A stretch of DNA of 60,000 nucleotides from Membranipora membranacea (GCA_914767715.1 OU612065.1:23624001-23684000), one strand, 5' to 3'; positions 21,801-35,415 are shown, counted from the first letter of the stretch. Made by a program: numbers and translations. Notes: generated by a model from the letters alone, not told the origin.

Positions 21801-23165
21801 CTACAATAGTTTCATTCACTCGTGATACTCCACAAGTATGAGGCAAAGAAGAAGGTTATCCTCCAGAAATGAGATAATATCCCTTGGAGAGAGAAGATGG
21901 CTGTATAGTATACTACTGAGAGCAAAGTATCTGCTATGCTGCTGAGTACTGACTGCAACAAACTTGACTAGCTACTTCACTTGACTGTTTAATCATTGAC
22001 CGAAGTGTCGACTAGCTGAATAAGCCTCAATCACCAGCTAATTGTGTAAGCCCTGCTTGTTTTAATCACCATGTAGTTAGCCTAATCCCGGTTGTAATTG
22101 CCAGTTGCCGTCCTGTTTCGTCTATGATGCTTTCTTTGCTGGTTAAAAGCAATTGCTGTGAAACCCACAAGACTTTTTGGAGCTAAAATCCAATAATAAA
22201 AACCTAGCCACACTGCAGCCCTATACACGAAGCTTCTTTGTGCTACGCTTGATTATAAATGCCAAGGCGTATTGATTCCCATCTCTACACTATGTTTTGC
22301 TAAGGCAATCCCACAATGCAACAGTCATAATACTATAATGCTATCCTATAGCGTGCAGTACTCAACAAATGTCTAAGTGCAATACACAGACAAAGGCTAT
22401 TCAACAACAGGCTAGCTGAACTGATAAGGCTTAATTTTTTAACCACAACTCCAAAGAATAACAGAGAAAACCTCAGGGAATTTTAATCTTTATGCATATT
22501 ATATTCAACAAAACTACACACAACTTATCAGCTTAGAAGTTGAGAGCCTGAGCAAGCTTTGAATTTGATCCGAATTGACAACATAAACCAATATAGTTTG
22601 TGGCTGTAGTTCTGTCAAACGTTTACCGACACACTGTGCTAGTTGAGAATACAAGACATGAAATATCCTTCAGGTAGCTTGCCTGTTTACATCAGGGGTG
22701 TTATAACAGCCTCACGGAGCCCTCGTTACACAAACAATGACAAAGACACTTTCAAAACCGTTGGTTTAGATTTCCATGAGCAAATATCCAACACTTCTAT
22801 TCTGATGCTATTGTTGCCTGTAAATGTCATAGTTTTCCCATGTTGAGGCATAGCTTCAAGATGAGTGAAGCAGTACCAGGCTCCGTTTTGTGATGTTGTC
22901 AGCCTTGTAACCAGCAATAAAGGACTGGAGTATATTGTCGCTGTCAGCTCAAAAGAAACCAGGCCACTTAGGTCGACACGAAACACTAGCACATGTTCAA
23001 GAGCTCAGGACCTCAGAAACCTCAGTAAACCGCCTTTATTTACTGCTTAGTTCTAAACAAAGCAACTGTACCAGTTTTTTTCAAGAAGTCTTTGTGAGAT
23101 GGACAAAATAATTCTCTCAATCCTGCAAAGTGTTTTTTGTTCTGTCCATTCATATATTTCCCTAG
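21801..23165. other. Upstream region or 5' intron of RNF38/44, nothing recognised
   Basis: AT-rich, with short frames on both strands and none with family-like composition. It probably belongs to the intron before the first coding exon of RNF38/44. Confidence 0.5.
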
Positions 23166-23192
23166 CAGAGCACCTCTCAAGTACAGGTCCAC

Positions 23193-23692
23193 ATGGACCC
23201 TAATGACTTGGATACAGAGATTGACACAAAAAAGGAATATGACTATCAGCGATTCCGCCGACCCAAACAGGAAGGTCAGATTCTCCTATGTTTAACCTGA
23301 TATATACCATAGATACATTCCCTGTGAGGGAGGGAGAGAGGGTGATAGGGAGGGAGGGAGTTCATTGTAAATCCATTCTCCATGTCTACCACTGACCAGC
23401 ATATATTGTTGTGGTGGGCCTTCCACAATTATCCTACAAGTGTGTCAAATTAAAGTGCCACCATCTCTGGTGCCGCACCGTCCCGTCAGTCGCCAAACAA
23501 TTCTTAGGTAATATTCTATAAATTTTAAATTATTTGCATAATATGAGGATCTCAAGTTCTGGCCATTCTAAGACATTAATCACTACATTATTTTACTACA
23601 TTTTTCAGTGTTTACAATCTACAGTTTCCAAGAAATGCATTACACATGCAAAACTGACAAGCACATTAAAATCTCATTCTATTTTCAGATAA
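23193..23692 (+). CDS. Possible small two-exon gene or exon pair of unknown function
   Basis: A segment 23166-23274 lies between TTCCCTAG and GAAG|GTCAGA and contains ATG at 23193, reading MDPNDLDTEIDTKKEYDYQR then FRRPKQE. A second segment, 23441-23507, follows an acceptor-like TCCTACAAG. It joins in the same phase and reads VCQIKVPPSLVPHRPVSRQT then ILR before AG|GTAATA. A third acceptor (ATTTTCAG, 23681-23688) would bring TAA in frame, closing a 50-residue product. I do not recognise it. The charged, non-repetitive composition and matching phases argue for real exons. The second donor and acceptor are weak, and the exons may be part of a longer transcript. It is antisense to the upstream region of RNF38/44. 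Confidence 0.35.
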
Positions 23693-26365
23693 AATGATTG
23701 ATTTCCATAATATCATTTTTACGTCGAAATGTGTCAAAATCACTTCAAATCAAGCTGGTCTTATCCTAGACAGGATCTCATACAGCGTAACATTTCATAA
23801 CAGGGAATTCATACCATAAAATGCCCATTTCTCAAAGTTTCGGTGATGAAATGAAATATAGCTATGTTTATAATCACATCATGCTGTCACCAATCTGGTT
23901 CAAGTATTGCCTCGAAGATTGTGTTCCTCGGAGCAGGAAACTTTCAACGATTTAGAAGAAAAGATTTATGTTGGGAGGCTGGGCCAAATGGCCAAATAGA
24001 AATCCTTTGCTTTTTTTATCCATATAGCTATAATGCCCCAGTTACATTGTAGCCTACCACTGTGCCATAATGTATCGGACTTGCTTTGGCACACGGCTAC
24101 TTTGTTTGCCTTTTGGAGTAACAAAAAGCTGCCGCATGACACTAGTATCAGACTGCGACGCACCAGCCTAAACATAACATTGATATATGCTGGGCTTAGT
24201 CATACTCATAACATTGTCAAAGCCACCATCCATCTCTCTATAAACACAATCTGCTGACCTGACCACATGAAAAAGCCGGTGCCATCTGCTTTACGCCAGC
24301 CGAGTTTCAATAGCAAATAGGAGGAAGTAGGATGTCACAATGATATCAGCCTGAAATCATGACTGGTTACTTTGGCATGGTAGTGCAATGTCACTGTCAT
24401 AGTGTTAGCTGCCTATACTTTATACTATATCCTACTGACAGGCGGAGGAAATTACTGCAGGAATTGTAATACTTCATGGAGACACAAACCAAATTACTAT
24501 AATAATATCTAGCGTTTGAATTCATAATTACACGGGCAGTAAATCCCGTAGCACACAAATGCTATACTTCTAATCATTCAGGAGAGGAGCTTTGCATGTA
24601 CCATGAGTAATAAATTAATGCCTATTTTCCATCATTTGGATGTGGCTAATAATGGGGCTTTGAAATGCTATGTCTTTGTTCCTCCTAACCAGCCCCAAAG
24701 CAACAAAGATAAGACGACAATTATGCCTGGCCACTACGTTTAACCAATGTCTTTGAAATAGAAGTTAAATTAACAGTAAGCTCTGTTTTATCTCAGAAAT
24801 TATTCAAGTGATAATAAGAAAATGTATAAAGCTATCATGCCATGCTCATGATTCACAAACCGCTTATTGCAACAGAAAACCAAACCGGCTTACAGCCAAT
24901 ATTAGCTTTCAAAACCCCGATGACTGGCGCCCTTGTAGTGCACTACAAAAGAGATTGATTGGGAATTGTATTCCACTAGCTGATACAGCGCAATTAAATC
25001 CAAACTTGGTGGATTGAGTTTTATAATGTGATATTTGCATTTCTACCCATGCATAAATATTGTAGTTAATATCTAACCACCCTCCTTGGTACACAAAGTT
25101 TTAATTGCTACGAACACAAAGAAACTGCATTGGATGTTGGGTCAAGTGTCATCTTTCAGTTGGCATTATTTTGATTTGATAAGATAACGTAAATTAACAA
25201 AATAGAGCCAGCTCTTTACATTTATTCATGAGAAAATTGACTGGGGGATTACTACTCTCATACCCCTAGTCAAAAATAATCAACATTCCACCGAACTGAC
25301 TCATGAAATCCATGGATGACACAACCACGACAGCACGACAATCCTAAGCTCTTTACAACCAAACCAGATATAACTCTTCTAGCTTCAGTACTGGTTGACA
25401 CACCACACCTCAGCCTTAGGGGGTAGATAAATCACAACAACTAATCCAAGGTGAAGTACACAGCACTATAAACAAATTTTGTGTGTTGTAGTTGAAGTGG
25501 TCTCATAATTGTAAGGCAAGAGGCCGCATTGTAGTGAATGAAAGCAGCCCTAATGAATTGTAATAGTTAGCTACAATATATACTTTTGGATGAAAAGACA
25601 ACTCCAAACTGTAAACTTCAAGAAAACCAACGACCACAGAACCAGTGCTACACAGATTTGTACAATTTCTGCGAGTGAACTTAGGAATTACATCAGCTAC
25701 CAACAAATTCTCTGTCCTACTGGTTTGGCATTCCTTATTCAATCACAAACTCCAATTTGAAATTTTTCAAGTTCATCTTCAAGTGCAAAAATATCATACA
25801 AGTCATTATCATTAGTATGCAAATAGCTTTTTCCAAAGCCAGGCATTTGATATATGTTTGGAGAGCTCTTTAAGATCTCTATTGACTTTATGAAAAACCT
25901 TCAGATGTACAAACCTTAATACTGTGTTCCGAGGACATGATTGCGTTTAGGTAATCATTAGTAATACTGGTTATGTTCTCTTCTATGTCTGCAATTAAAA
26001 GGTTTAAACTTTAGCCAATAATTTACAGCCGATTGGTCCAGCCACAGATTTACATATTTGATTATTGAATAATTGTCTGGTTATAGCCATGCAGAAGTCT
26101 TAGTGCAGAGATTATGGTAAGTAAGGATATTGCAGAGTCAGAACCACCACACATTATTTACATCTCCGCAGTTCACCGCTAATTCCCCACACCCCACTTA
26201 TCAATGTACTTAACATTACATTTCTTCCCCCCAAAAATGAAGATTATGCTACTTTCACCAGTCATTTGATCTATGAGGTTAAAAGTTAAGCTATTGTAAA
26301 TTTAATGAGGGTCGATGAAATCATCTTATGACAGAACTACCTAGAGGCGATCGCCCTATCCTCAC
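23693..26365. other. Non-coding stretch, nothing recognised
   Basis: AT-rich DNA with short, compositionally random frames. I see no repeat family or RNA gene here. It is probably intronic or intergenic to the RNF38/44 locus. Confidence 0.5.
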
Positions 26366-26667
26366 CTTGACTGGAGGTCGAAGTACCGATTCCTGAACAG
26401 CCTGGAAGTGAGTCAGTGTACGCTATCGGTGATCTTGAGAACTCTCCATCAGATCCAAGGTTAGGCTCTAAGTCTAATATTGGGCTGTCTGCTGGTAGGA
26501 ACCTCGGGCTACCACTGGCAGAGTTACAGGATGAGGATGAAGATGTAGCCTCCTCAGGCGAGACGATAGTTGATTTGCGCTGCTGATGTAACCGTCTCTT
26601 ACGCGAGGATCGACGAGGCTTATCTTTTGACACAGGCATACTTCGTTGACTCTTCAGAATACAGCAG
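26366..26667 (-). CDS. Orphan Ser-rich coding exon upstream of RNF38/44
   Basis: On the minus strand, TTCTGTTATAG precedes and GTCAAG|GTGAGG follows a 302-bp open segment. It reads MPVSKDKPRRSSRKRRLHQQ, then KSTIVSPEEATSSSSS, SPRFLPADSPILDLEPNLGS and SPIAYTDSLPGCSG. Codon use and composition look coding. It enters with one leading base and leaves in phase 1. Splicing directly to the RNF38/44 exon at 21800 would throw that exon into a frame that stops. It could be an upstream exon joined through an unseen linker exon, an alternative 5' exon, or part of another gene. If unspliced, its frame stops at 26337. Confidence 0.5.
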
Positions 26668-29600
26668 CTATAACAGAAATGAAAAGTACTGAACATGAAT
26701 GGCAAATGAAACTCATTTGTCTGACATCTATTCTTGGGAGCAAACCATACTATTTATATATTATTACTTAGCTATCCTCATTCTGTCAAATAAAAATTCC
26801 TAGCATTCACGTTGCTAAGCGAGACAAGACAAGGTAGCAGGTGCGTAGTAGACCTCGGTTAAAAGAAATGAGAAAGTCATTGTCACATTTCTAACGAGAA
26901 ACTATTCTACTGAACCATTCAACATGTCACAATAACAGAAGAAAACGCCAGGGACTTGAACTATGAACCATTCTATATTTTATGGACTATCAGTAGGTTT
27001 ACCACTTGTGATTAATATTCCTAGTTTAGGAAAAGCTAGGTCCGTCGTACTCCCTACCATTTAACAAAGTTCAACACATCAAACACTTGAAAGAACAAAC
27101 TAAAATACCAACCATTCATATATCATATTCTAATGACCTCAGCCTACTGAGAGATAACCACTTAATCCAATAACTTACGATTAAACTTACTTGTTCAAAG
27201 CTGATTACGATTACACTCAATATTACAACATTAGAGAGAAAGCCATAACTGTTTAGTTGAGTAAAATTAGAATGGCAAAGATTTCAGTTGTGTGGCAAAA
27301 GAATGGACTGTTAGACACACAAGCCTCTGCTCATAATGGATTTCATTTGTGAAATGATCGAAGACCAGTCCAGTTTCATTGTTGGGCTATCACTGTTACC
27401 CAACAAGGTAAACATGGGTCATTCAAACAATGATCTGATAATGCTAGTCCAAACTTCATACATCTGGTAAGTTTGTTGACCATTGATACTTTATCATGGA
27501 TACATAAATGCAGACAAGATTGTATATATCATCAACAAACAAAGGTGATAAAAGCTTGTATTTGGGAACCATGCAGAGAACGCAACTCCTAACATATTGG
27601 AAGCGATCAAGCTATGAGCAACCTTCATCACGAAAAAACACCTAATGATAGTGCCCACCCTTAAAAAGGATATTATCACATAAGTGTAGCTTGAGACTAG
27701 TGCTTCATATCAAATTATAACCACAGTTGCTGATTCCATGTGATTTCTAAAGCGTATACCACCCAACAGCGATCAAGACCATTACAGCAGCTCTATGAAA
27801 CTATATGTGTTTAAATCCACCATAAGCAGCAAATAAAGCATGGTAAACTGGATACCAGAAGAACCAAACTCGGAGGGCTCTAACTAACTCACCTCCTTTC
27901 TGTTCATTACGCAGGATGTTTATACAAGAGTTTGATTAGAGGGTGGATTTGATGATTTAAATTCACATCACAACCTTGACTTTCAGAACCTACACATTGC
28001 AAAGTTCATTGTTAAAAGTTCCCGTCATGCCAGCAGAGGTGAATAAATTACAGTAGGCCTCTGTACTCTTATCTTTCGGACAACATAAATGACATTTTGA
28101 AACAAAACTCGTCATGAGGACAACAGAGTATATATGATGCAAAAGGGAAATTGACACTGCTAAAGGAGTAAAGGAGAGGTCCACAACATCCAATGATTTA
28201 CCCCTCTGTGTTCAACTTTGGTAGTAGAGAGTTTCATGAATTTTGATATACAAATCTCCTCAGACACAAGAGCATCCAGTAGTTGAAGTATTTGCCGAAA
28301 AAATATACACATACCACCGGATGCTTGGCCCAATAAATTCCCCATTAAAAGACCCAACATGAGGGAGGATATCGGTGTTGAAATAGTCTTTTCATGCCTC
28401 TGTCGCATGGCCTTAGAGAATGTGGGACTGATAGCCTTATAGTCACCCTGAATGACTCGTGCACATGGGCCCAAGGACTCAACAAAAACAACAGAAATTG
28501 GCACACGTATGATCAGTGAAACAATGTTAGAAGCATTTAACTTTTGCAAAGGGAAGACTCTGTCTACACTCACTCGACCAAAAGAAAATTGTCTCATAGT
28601 AGGCTGCCTCACAAGATTGTATCGGAAGTTGAAACCCACTCTACCCTATGTGAATCACGTGATGAGTTGTTATCCACCACCCAATTAACCGCCTCTACCT
28701 CAGAGGTTGTTCATTGTAGAATCAGCTGTGAATCTGAGACATGGGCCTACGGAGTACCCTGCTCTGTTAGGCCTAACCCATCCCAACCACAACAGCTTTA
28801 TCCAATTATCTAAGGGAGGTGACCATAACACAGTTACCTACAATCAGGTACCTGCCCAAACAATGCTGGATTGACACAAGTTGTTGTCTCAATTTGCCAA
28901 CAACACAGGCCTTCCACAGTTTGTGCAAAGCCAGTGGTTGAGCGACCCAGTGGTCGGTGAAGCGTGTTGCTGACTTTGATACAATTCGCCAAAGCCAGTC
29001 AGGTGATGCTATACCCCAACCCATGTCAAGGAAGGATCTCATTTAGTAAATTTGCATCCATCTGATATATATATTTGATTCCCATGTAGACCTTCCCTGC
29101 CCCAATCATGTTGCTTGGCAAGGAAGGCTTACAAGGAAGGCTTGCCATGGCCTCTACCTTAGCCCACTGAGTGCAAAGCCCTCTGCATGTTTGTGAATTA
29201 AAGGCTTATCACTAGTCAGTTTGTTATATATTACAGTGTAATAAAACAAAGAGACTAGTACAGTAGCAGTAATAATAGTAGTGGGTAGGGAAAAGAAGCA
29301 TCAAGGAATGACTATTCTACTACCTACTATTAGGCCTTTATCTTGGAAACACATAAGAAAAATGAGATAACAGACATACACTAAATTGAGTACAACCTGA
29401 ATGACACAAATAAAGAGACTGGAGAGTCAGAGTGACTTACACTTACTTAGCTGACTGAGATTTTCTAGTCAGTAGTAAGTAGTAGTAGAAAAGAGGATTG
29501 ATTGACTAGTCTTGAGTAAAACTATCTTATCACAAATACATACATAAAACTGCGTTCCACATAGGACGGCCTACTATTCCCTGTGTTCAAGGTCCCCAGT

Positions 29601-31485
29601 GTAGAGAAGAAACAGCCAGTGTGATGACAAAATTGCAAGAATTTAGAAAATTATTGCAAATCAATTGTTGATAGCCTAGCCAAGCTTTCTTTGAGTACAC
29701 TTAAAATTCTAGAGTAAGATGCTTCAGATTTACTCCTTCTAATTATTATCATTATTGGGGGTCTTATCAACGCCCCATTCTGTCATACTAACATCATAAT
29801 TAAATACTTGGCTATGCTTAACAATGAGAACACAATCCCATCTTGTCAAAATATTCTCAATTTTTGTTTTTATTGGAAGTTGTTCTTCTCAGTCTCTGAG
29901 GAGACAACTCGTGAAGAGTACAAACTAAAATTAGAGAGTTTGGGACATCATATTAGGGTTCCATAGCAGATAAAAGTTTGGGAAGATGGGGCAGCATTGA
30001 ATTGAGGATCTTGCCTACCATGCTTTCTCTTTTCCCGCTCCCTAAGTGGTTCTGATATTGAAACATGTGGAACTCTTGCGATAGGAAAGAGGATATAATA
30101 CTGTTGGAGCAAAATACTATTGCTCGGCTCAAAAACCTCTTTTGATCCTTCAATTAAACAAAGCTGTTCTGAAATTTTTCACTTAGAATATGCATAGTTT
30201 CATCTAGCAACGATAAACTTGAGAATGAGACTGCTAGCAAATCTCATTCCCTATACAAAAAAAATCCGATAATGATTATGGCACCCTTTATAGAAAGACC
30301 CCCAAGGCTATCTCAAATTCACACCTGATGGGTACTTCTTGAGGACTGAAAGCCGACATCAATAGTTGTTTGTATTGCCCAGTCTATTGTTGAGAAAATG
30401 AAACTTGGCATGGATGATACTGCAATTCAGAGTATTTTTGGGGCAGGTTACACGCATACACTTTATAAAGGCACTCCATAAGGGGAGCAATATGTATATG
30501 TTATCCAAAAGCAAAATGTGATGTGCATTGCATGTGCACTGTCTACTGTGGACGGAATGTTAAATAGCATATTCATGTCAGATAAAGCATAACATGTTAA
30601 GAGTGTCTAAATTAGGAAAATAATAAGACGACGTCAAACTCCTGGTCTCTCCCTCTCAATTTCTCTGGCATACAAAAAGAAACAATGCTGAGAATACTAA
30701 GTTTAACATGGGAATGGGATTATGGTACAGCATTAGACAAACAAAATATAATATTATATAGGTGTCATAGAATGGCGTTAAATGCCAATCCAGGCGCACT
30801 TCTGTTTCTATCAAGATTTGTGACAGTTTATTTGAATATCAATTAGTGGCAGCAAGGCGAAGAACTAAGTTTCAGTACATGTTTGAATTTTTACTAAGTG
30901 GACATAGCCATTGCGCAAATATGCTCATTTTTTATTTTGCCCAGAGAACCTATTTTTAAAGAAGGCGACAATTCCCATGCCCTAGCTATGCAATTATAGT
31001 ATTGAAATTCTCAGATCATTTAATCAATAATTGTGTGAATACATCTAAGTGTTTGCGTATACTTGCCGTAGGTAATGCAAAATACTGCTGCCTTTTCAAT
31101 ACCCATTATTGACTAATAGTTCAGCAGTGTTCGGCTGATGATAAGGCAAACAAAAATAATGAGCAAGCAGCACATTCAATGCATTTAGGTCTTGAGAGAT
31201 TAATTTTGGAGTGTATAGGCTGCCATTTGAAAACAGACTGAAACCCCCTAACACAATGTCTTGACAATATTTCTTTGAATCCTAGATAAGAAATTTAAGC
31301 CGTAATATAGCGTTCTCTCCTTCAATAGCATTACAAGTTATTATTGAAGTTTACTCCTAAACAAATGATTAGATATCTTGTGTACACAGCACAGTCAGCA
31401 CGCTATAATTGTGTATTAGCATTGGTATTATTGGGCTTTTGAAGTTGGAAATACGAGAGGCTGACGCTGCTGCAGAGTATCTAAC
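26668..31485. other. Gene-poor interval upstream of the BTB-NPH3 gene
   Basis: Short frames on both strands, none with domain-like composition. The longest (minus, about 28160-28639) has an equally open overlapping opposite strand and no motif I know. The interval should include the 5' region of the BTB-NPH3 gene near 31.4 kb. Confidence 0.5.
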
Positions 31486-34400
31486 ATGGATTTCAGGAAG
31501 TTCAGGATGGGTGGTGAGCTGTCAGACATTAAAGTCATTGTCGATGGAGAGGAATTTCAGCTTCACAGGTTTCCTCTCTACACAAGGTCTGATTTCTTTC
31601 TAAAAGAGTTTGCCAAGCTTGGTGGGCAACAATTAGTCACCCTAGATGATTTCCCTGGAGGTGCACCTATATTCACAATCATTGCTGATTTCTGCTACAA
31701 CATCTCAGTCAACATAACTATGGACAATGTGGTCGGGTTGAGGTGCGCTGCAAGTTACATGGAGATGTACGGATCTGGAAATCTGTTTGAGCGTACTGGT
31801 CTACTGATCGAGCAGATTGCTAACGACAGCCGACATGGTCGTAACTTAGAAAAGCTTCTTACCCTGATCTCTACTATTCCAGAGTTTGACTACTATGAAA
31901 CCACTGAGCAAACCATGGAGATATGTGTAGCGGCATTGGTGTACCACTGGAATAAATACCAGTACGGTACAACCAGCCTCTATGAGGTAACAACTCCAGA
32001 GGTGCAGAAAATATTCTTTAACATGGAATTCGAGTTTTTCATCAAGCTCATGCAAGCTTGTAAAGACAAACTGGACAATGATGATGTCTTAAGCGTTCTA
32101 GTTTCCGAGTATATTCTATATATACTGAAGAATGACCCTGCCGAAAAGCCTGAGGTTCAAGACATTGAAACAGCAGACTCTGACGAGAAGGATAAAAGTG
32201 GGTCAGCAGAAACAACTGAACATCAGTCAGAGGAGGACCAAACAAGCGGAGATGATCAGACTAAGGAGGATCAAATAAATGGAGATGCTGATGCAGACAG
32301 TCAGGAGCCAGACAAGCTCACCGATGACACAGTAAGCGACAGCGACCAACAGTCCAACAAAGATGAAGAGGAAGATAAACCTGAAGAAGCAGCTGAAGCT
32401 TTAGAATTCAGTGAAGAAAGCCTGAGAATGATCAAGAGACTATTGGACGCTATTCGCCCGTGTCAGATATCACGTAAGATGGCATCAAAATGGCTTTGCC
32501 CCCTTCTTGAAGCTTATTCTAAGGTTGACGGCAGCAATGAAGTTCTTGGTAGCATTGCAGCATCAATGGCTAATCAAATGGATGAGGATTGTGTTGCCAC
32601 TATGTCACAGGATACACTGCTAGCCTTTGCTGACAAAGTGGATGTCGACTGTCTGGGTGCTGGGACCCAAGAGCTGATCATGGAGCACCTGGTCAACCTG
32701 TCAGATTCCGATCAACTCTCTATTGACAGTTTTCTAAAACTCAGCCAGAAGATGCCTCTGAACGGGTCACCCTGCCATGACAGCCTTCTCAATATCATAT
32801 CAAAGCTGAACTCAAATAAAGGTAAGTTGCTTTCTGTAGTGAAAAATTATCATTTATTTCATCTTCCATTTTAACCACCATCTATTTATAGCATTGATCC
32901 GGTTGGAGGACCTGTAGTTGATATGTGACGTTTTTTAAGTTGCAGTGTAGGGAATTAGTTTTCTCATATCGTATGCATACTTGCAGAAAAATGTGTAGCA
33001 CATTAGCACCAGTTCAGTGCTTGCACTTCACCAAATGATGTGATACAATAAACGGGATATTAAACTATCGATTTATTTAAACCAGGTAAGCTCCGAATGG
33101 GTCAATAATTAATTTCCAGTCTGTGTACTTGTTATGGGATTTGATAGCAGCTCTTGCAGCTGCATGGTTTGAACTTATTTTCATACTTAGTAATGAAGGA
33201 AAGCAGAGACTACATATGAATCTGAACGATGCCAAGCTGATAGTTGTCAAGGACACTGTCAACATTGAATGCAATGATATGATAACATGTTATTGAAATG
33301 CTGATACATATGCGAACACATATGTCAGATCGGTAGCTGTGAATGTCTCAGATAACGTTAGAGCATATTTTAGAATATAAGAGCTTAATAAAAGGAAATC
33401 CTGCTACAAAATAAGGCTTTGGGCCTCGCATACAATCTGCCAATATTGCATCCCGGTCCCTTTTCAGTCATGAATTTTTCCACCAGCATCACTTGGCTTC
33501 GGAAGCAATTAAACCAAAGGCAAAATCAGCAAGAATCGCGTAACAAACTCTTTTGCTAAAGATATTCAGATTGTATTAGATTTCAGGTATTTAGGGGTTT
33601 GTATTGTCACACAAATAAACAACAGCCAAAACTGTGTAAGGAACAGCAATTCTTGACACAAGAAAAAAATGTATGGTCAGCGGCTGGGAGAGTCAACTTG
33701 TGTCATACATGATTATTCAATATTTGCAAAAGATAAAGGGAGACAATAATTATACTAGGTCAGCTTCGGAATACCTATCATTATCGAGAAACATAATTAT
33801 CACAATCAGCAACATAGTGCATAAGCCATGCCTTGACCTGAAATCCTCTGATATACCTTTATATTTGTTTTTCTACGAAAACACCCCAATTTAAATGTTT
33901 ACTGACACGAATTTGTGTTTTTATTTTGAAGATGGGTTCACTGAAGAACAGCTTAAAGAAAGTCTATCGCGAGTAGACATGAAGAAGTGCACAGTAAGAT
34001 CACTGAGAAGGGCGTCAGAGAATGGCGGTATCCCCTCAAATATCCTAGCTACTGCTGCGCTAGATCTGTGCGATGGACTACAGGAAAAACTAGATGCTTC
34101 TACTAAGATCATTCAGGTAAATTTCTTGTTGACCCTGTTGTGCTAAATATGTGTCCTGTAAATGGCCATCCACCACATATATCTGTAAATGGGCCATCTG
34201 CTTATGACAAATACCCATCTGACAGGGTTAACTGGCCATCCACTTCATTTTGTAGCAATCTCAAAATGTCACTCAACAACTGATCCGTAATCATCCTATT
34301 TGTCATCCGGCAGATGTCTGCGCGGCATTTGGTTAGAACTAGCACAACATCTGGATGGGTTTATTGCCCCGATGCTACGAACCCATCCGCCTCTGTCAAT

Positions 34401-35379
34401 TTAGTGTCCAGATGCCTTTATGAAACCGGATGCCTATTTGGCAACCATCAGATGCCACGTGTACATCCGGCGGTTGCCAAATAGGCATCCGGATGGGTTC
34501 TTAACGCAGCAGACCTTACCCCAGTCTGTTCTGACCCTGCTCAGGTTCTGCCCTCGGCTGTCTCATCATAAATGGGCAGGTGTTCTCGATTCTTCGAGTG
34601 GTGGTGAACCTGTATGTACAGCAGAATTACACATTACAGCTTATCAGCCCAAAAGAATGAGAGAGTTTTCTTTGCGAATGTATCGATGTATGATAATTCA
34701 GTGGTAATCATTAACTCGAGGCTAATTCCCGGAAACAACATTCTGTCTCATGTGATCATTAATAGGGACAGGAGAAAGAAATATCCTCTCTGTCACTGCA
34801 GACCTTTGGAATGTTGAGTGTGGATACATCACCCCCTCCAAGACCCATTCACAAGGTCAGTTACATGTGACTCAATCATGAGATGGTCTGACGTATGCAT
34901 GCTCTGGGTTTTCTGACATCTGGATGGATGTTGATGTTATGTTGTACCTCTTAAGTAATGTGATTATAGATTTTCAAGGCTTAGACTTTTGCATTTCATT
35001 ATCAACCATCGCCACATGGTAATGGTAAAACTCTACATCTAGAAGTTGTCCTTTCATGTGATCTCATGTGCCAAATTATACATCACATCCGAACTTTTAC
35101 CTGCAGTGCAACTTACAAGTGAAATGGAAAATGAATTTTCTTTTTATTACTTTGCAGATTGTACCTTATGAGGATATATCATTGTCACACTCCAGCCTGT
35201 TCAGTCCAAGAATAGAGGTAGTCGCCCCAAGAGGCAGGGACAGCCCCACAGCAAGGCTCGGGAGGGTGGTCGATGGTTTCTGGTCATCAGATAGAAGATC
35301 ACCGCCTCTACTCTATGACAGTCCAAATACAAAGCTGTCAGAATTACTTCGAAAGCAAAGAATGCAGCGCTTCAAGTAA
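31486..35379 (+). CDS. BTB/POZ - NPH3-like protein, three coding exons
   Basis: In plants, NPH3-family BTB proteins are CUL3 substrate adaptors in phototropin and auxin signalling. The animal role is unknown. Exons 31486-32821, 33932-34116 and 35158-35379 join in phase into 580 residues. Residues 1-110 hold a BTB fold with NPH3-family wording: GGELSDIKVIVDGEEFQLHR then FPLYTRSDFF, LDDFPGGAP, FCYNISVNIT, GLRCAASYMEMYGSGNLFER. Residues 210-310 are an acidic, Gln/Asp/Glu-rich linker. Residues 320-530 resemble the NPH3 domain (ISRKMASKWLCPLLEAYSKV; MKKCTVRSLRRASENGGIPS, the counterpart of the plant C...AC.HAAQN.RLP segment). The long, ungapped first exon is typical of such genes. The start is the first ATG in good context. 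A polyadenylation signal lies 37 bp past the stop. Confidence 0.83.
34353..34492. repeat. Compound inverted repeat in the BTB-NPH3 intron
   Basis: Exact 21-bp arms at 34426-34446 (CCGGATGCCTATTTGGCAAC, plus C) and 34472-34492 face each other across 25 bp. Just upstream, GGATGGGTT (34353-34361) pairs with AACCCATCC (34380-34388). The GGATGG/CCATCC theme recurs from 34160. It looks like the remnant of a foldback element. No target duplication found. Confidence 0.7.
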
Positions 35380-35415
35380 TATTGTTTGACATGTGGCAGG
35401 TGAAACCTGCAAACG

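Noticed and set aside
28160-28639. 159-codon open frame on the minus strand, with overlapping plus-strand frames
   Set aside because: No motif, composition or splice context of a gene. The opposite strand is equally open, which fits chance in a slightly GC-richer patch.
34420-34707. 95-codon plus-strand frame
   Set aside because: It runs through the inverted-repeat block inside an intron of the BTB-NPH3 gene. The open frame is a by-product of the repeat.
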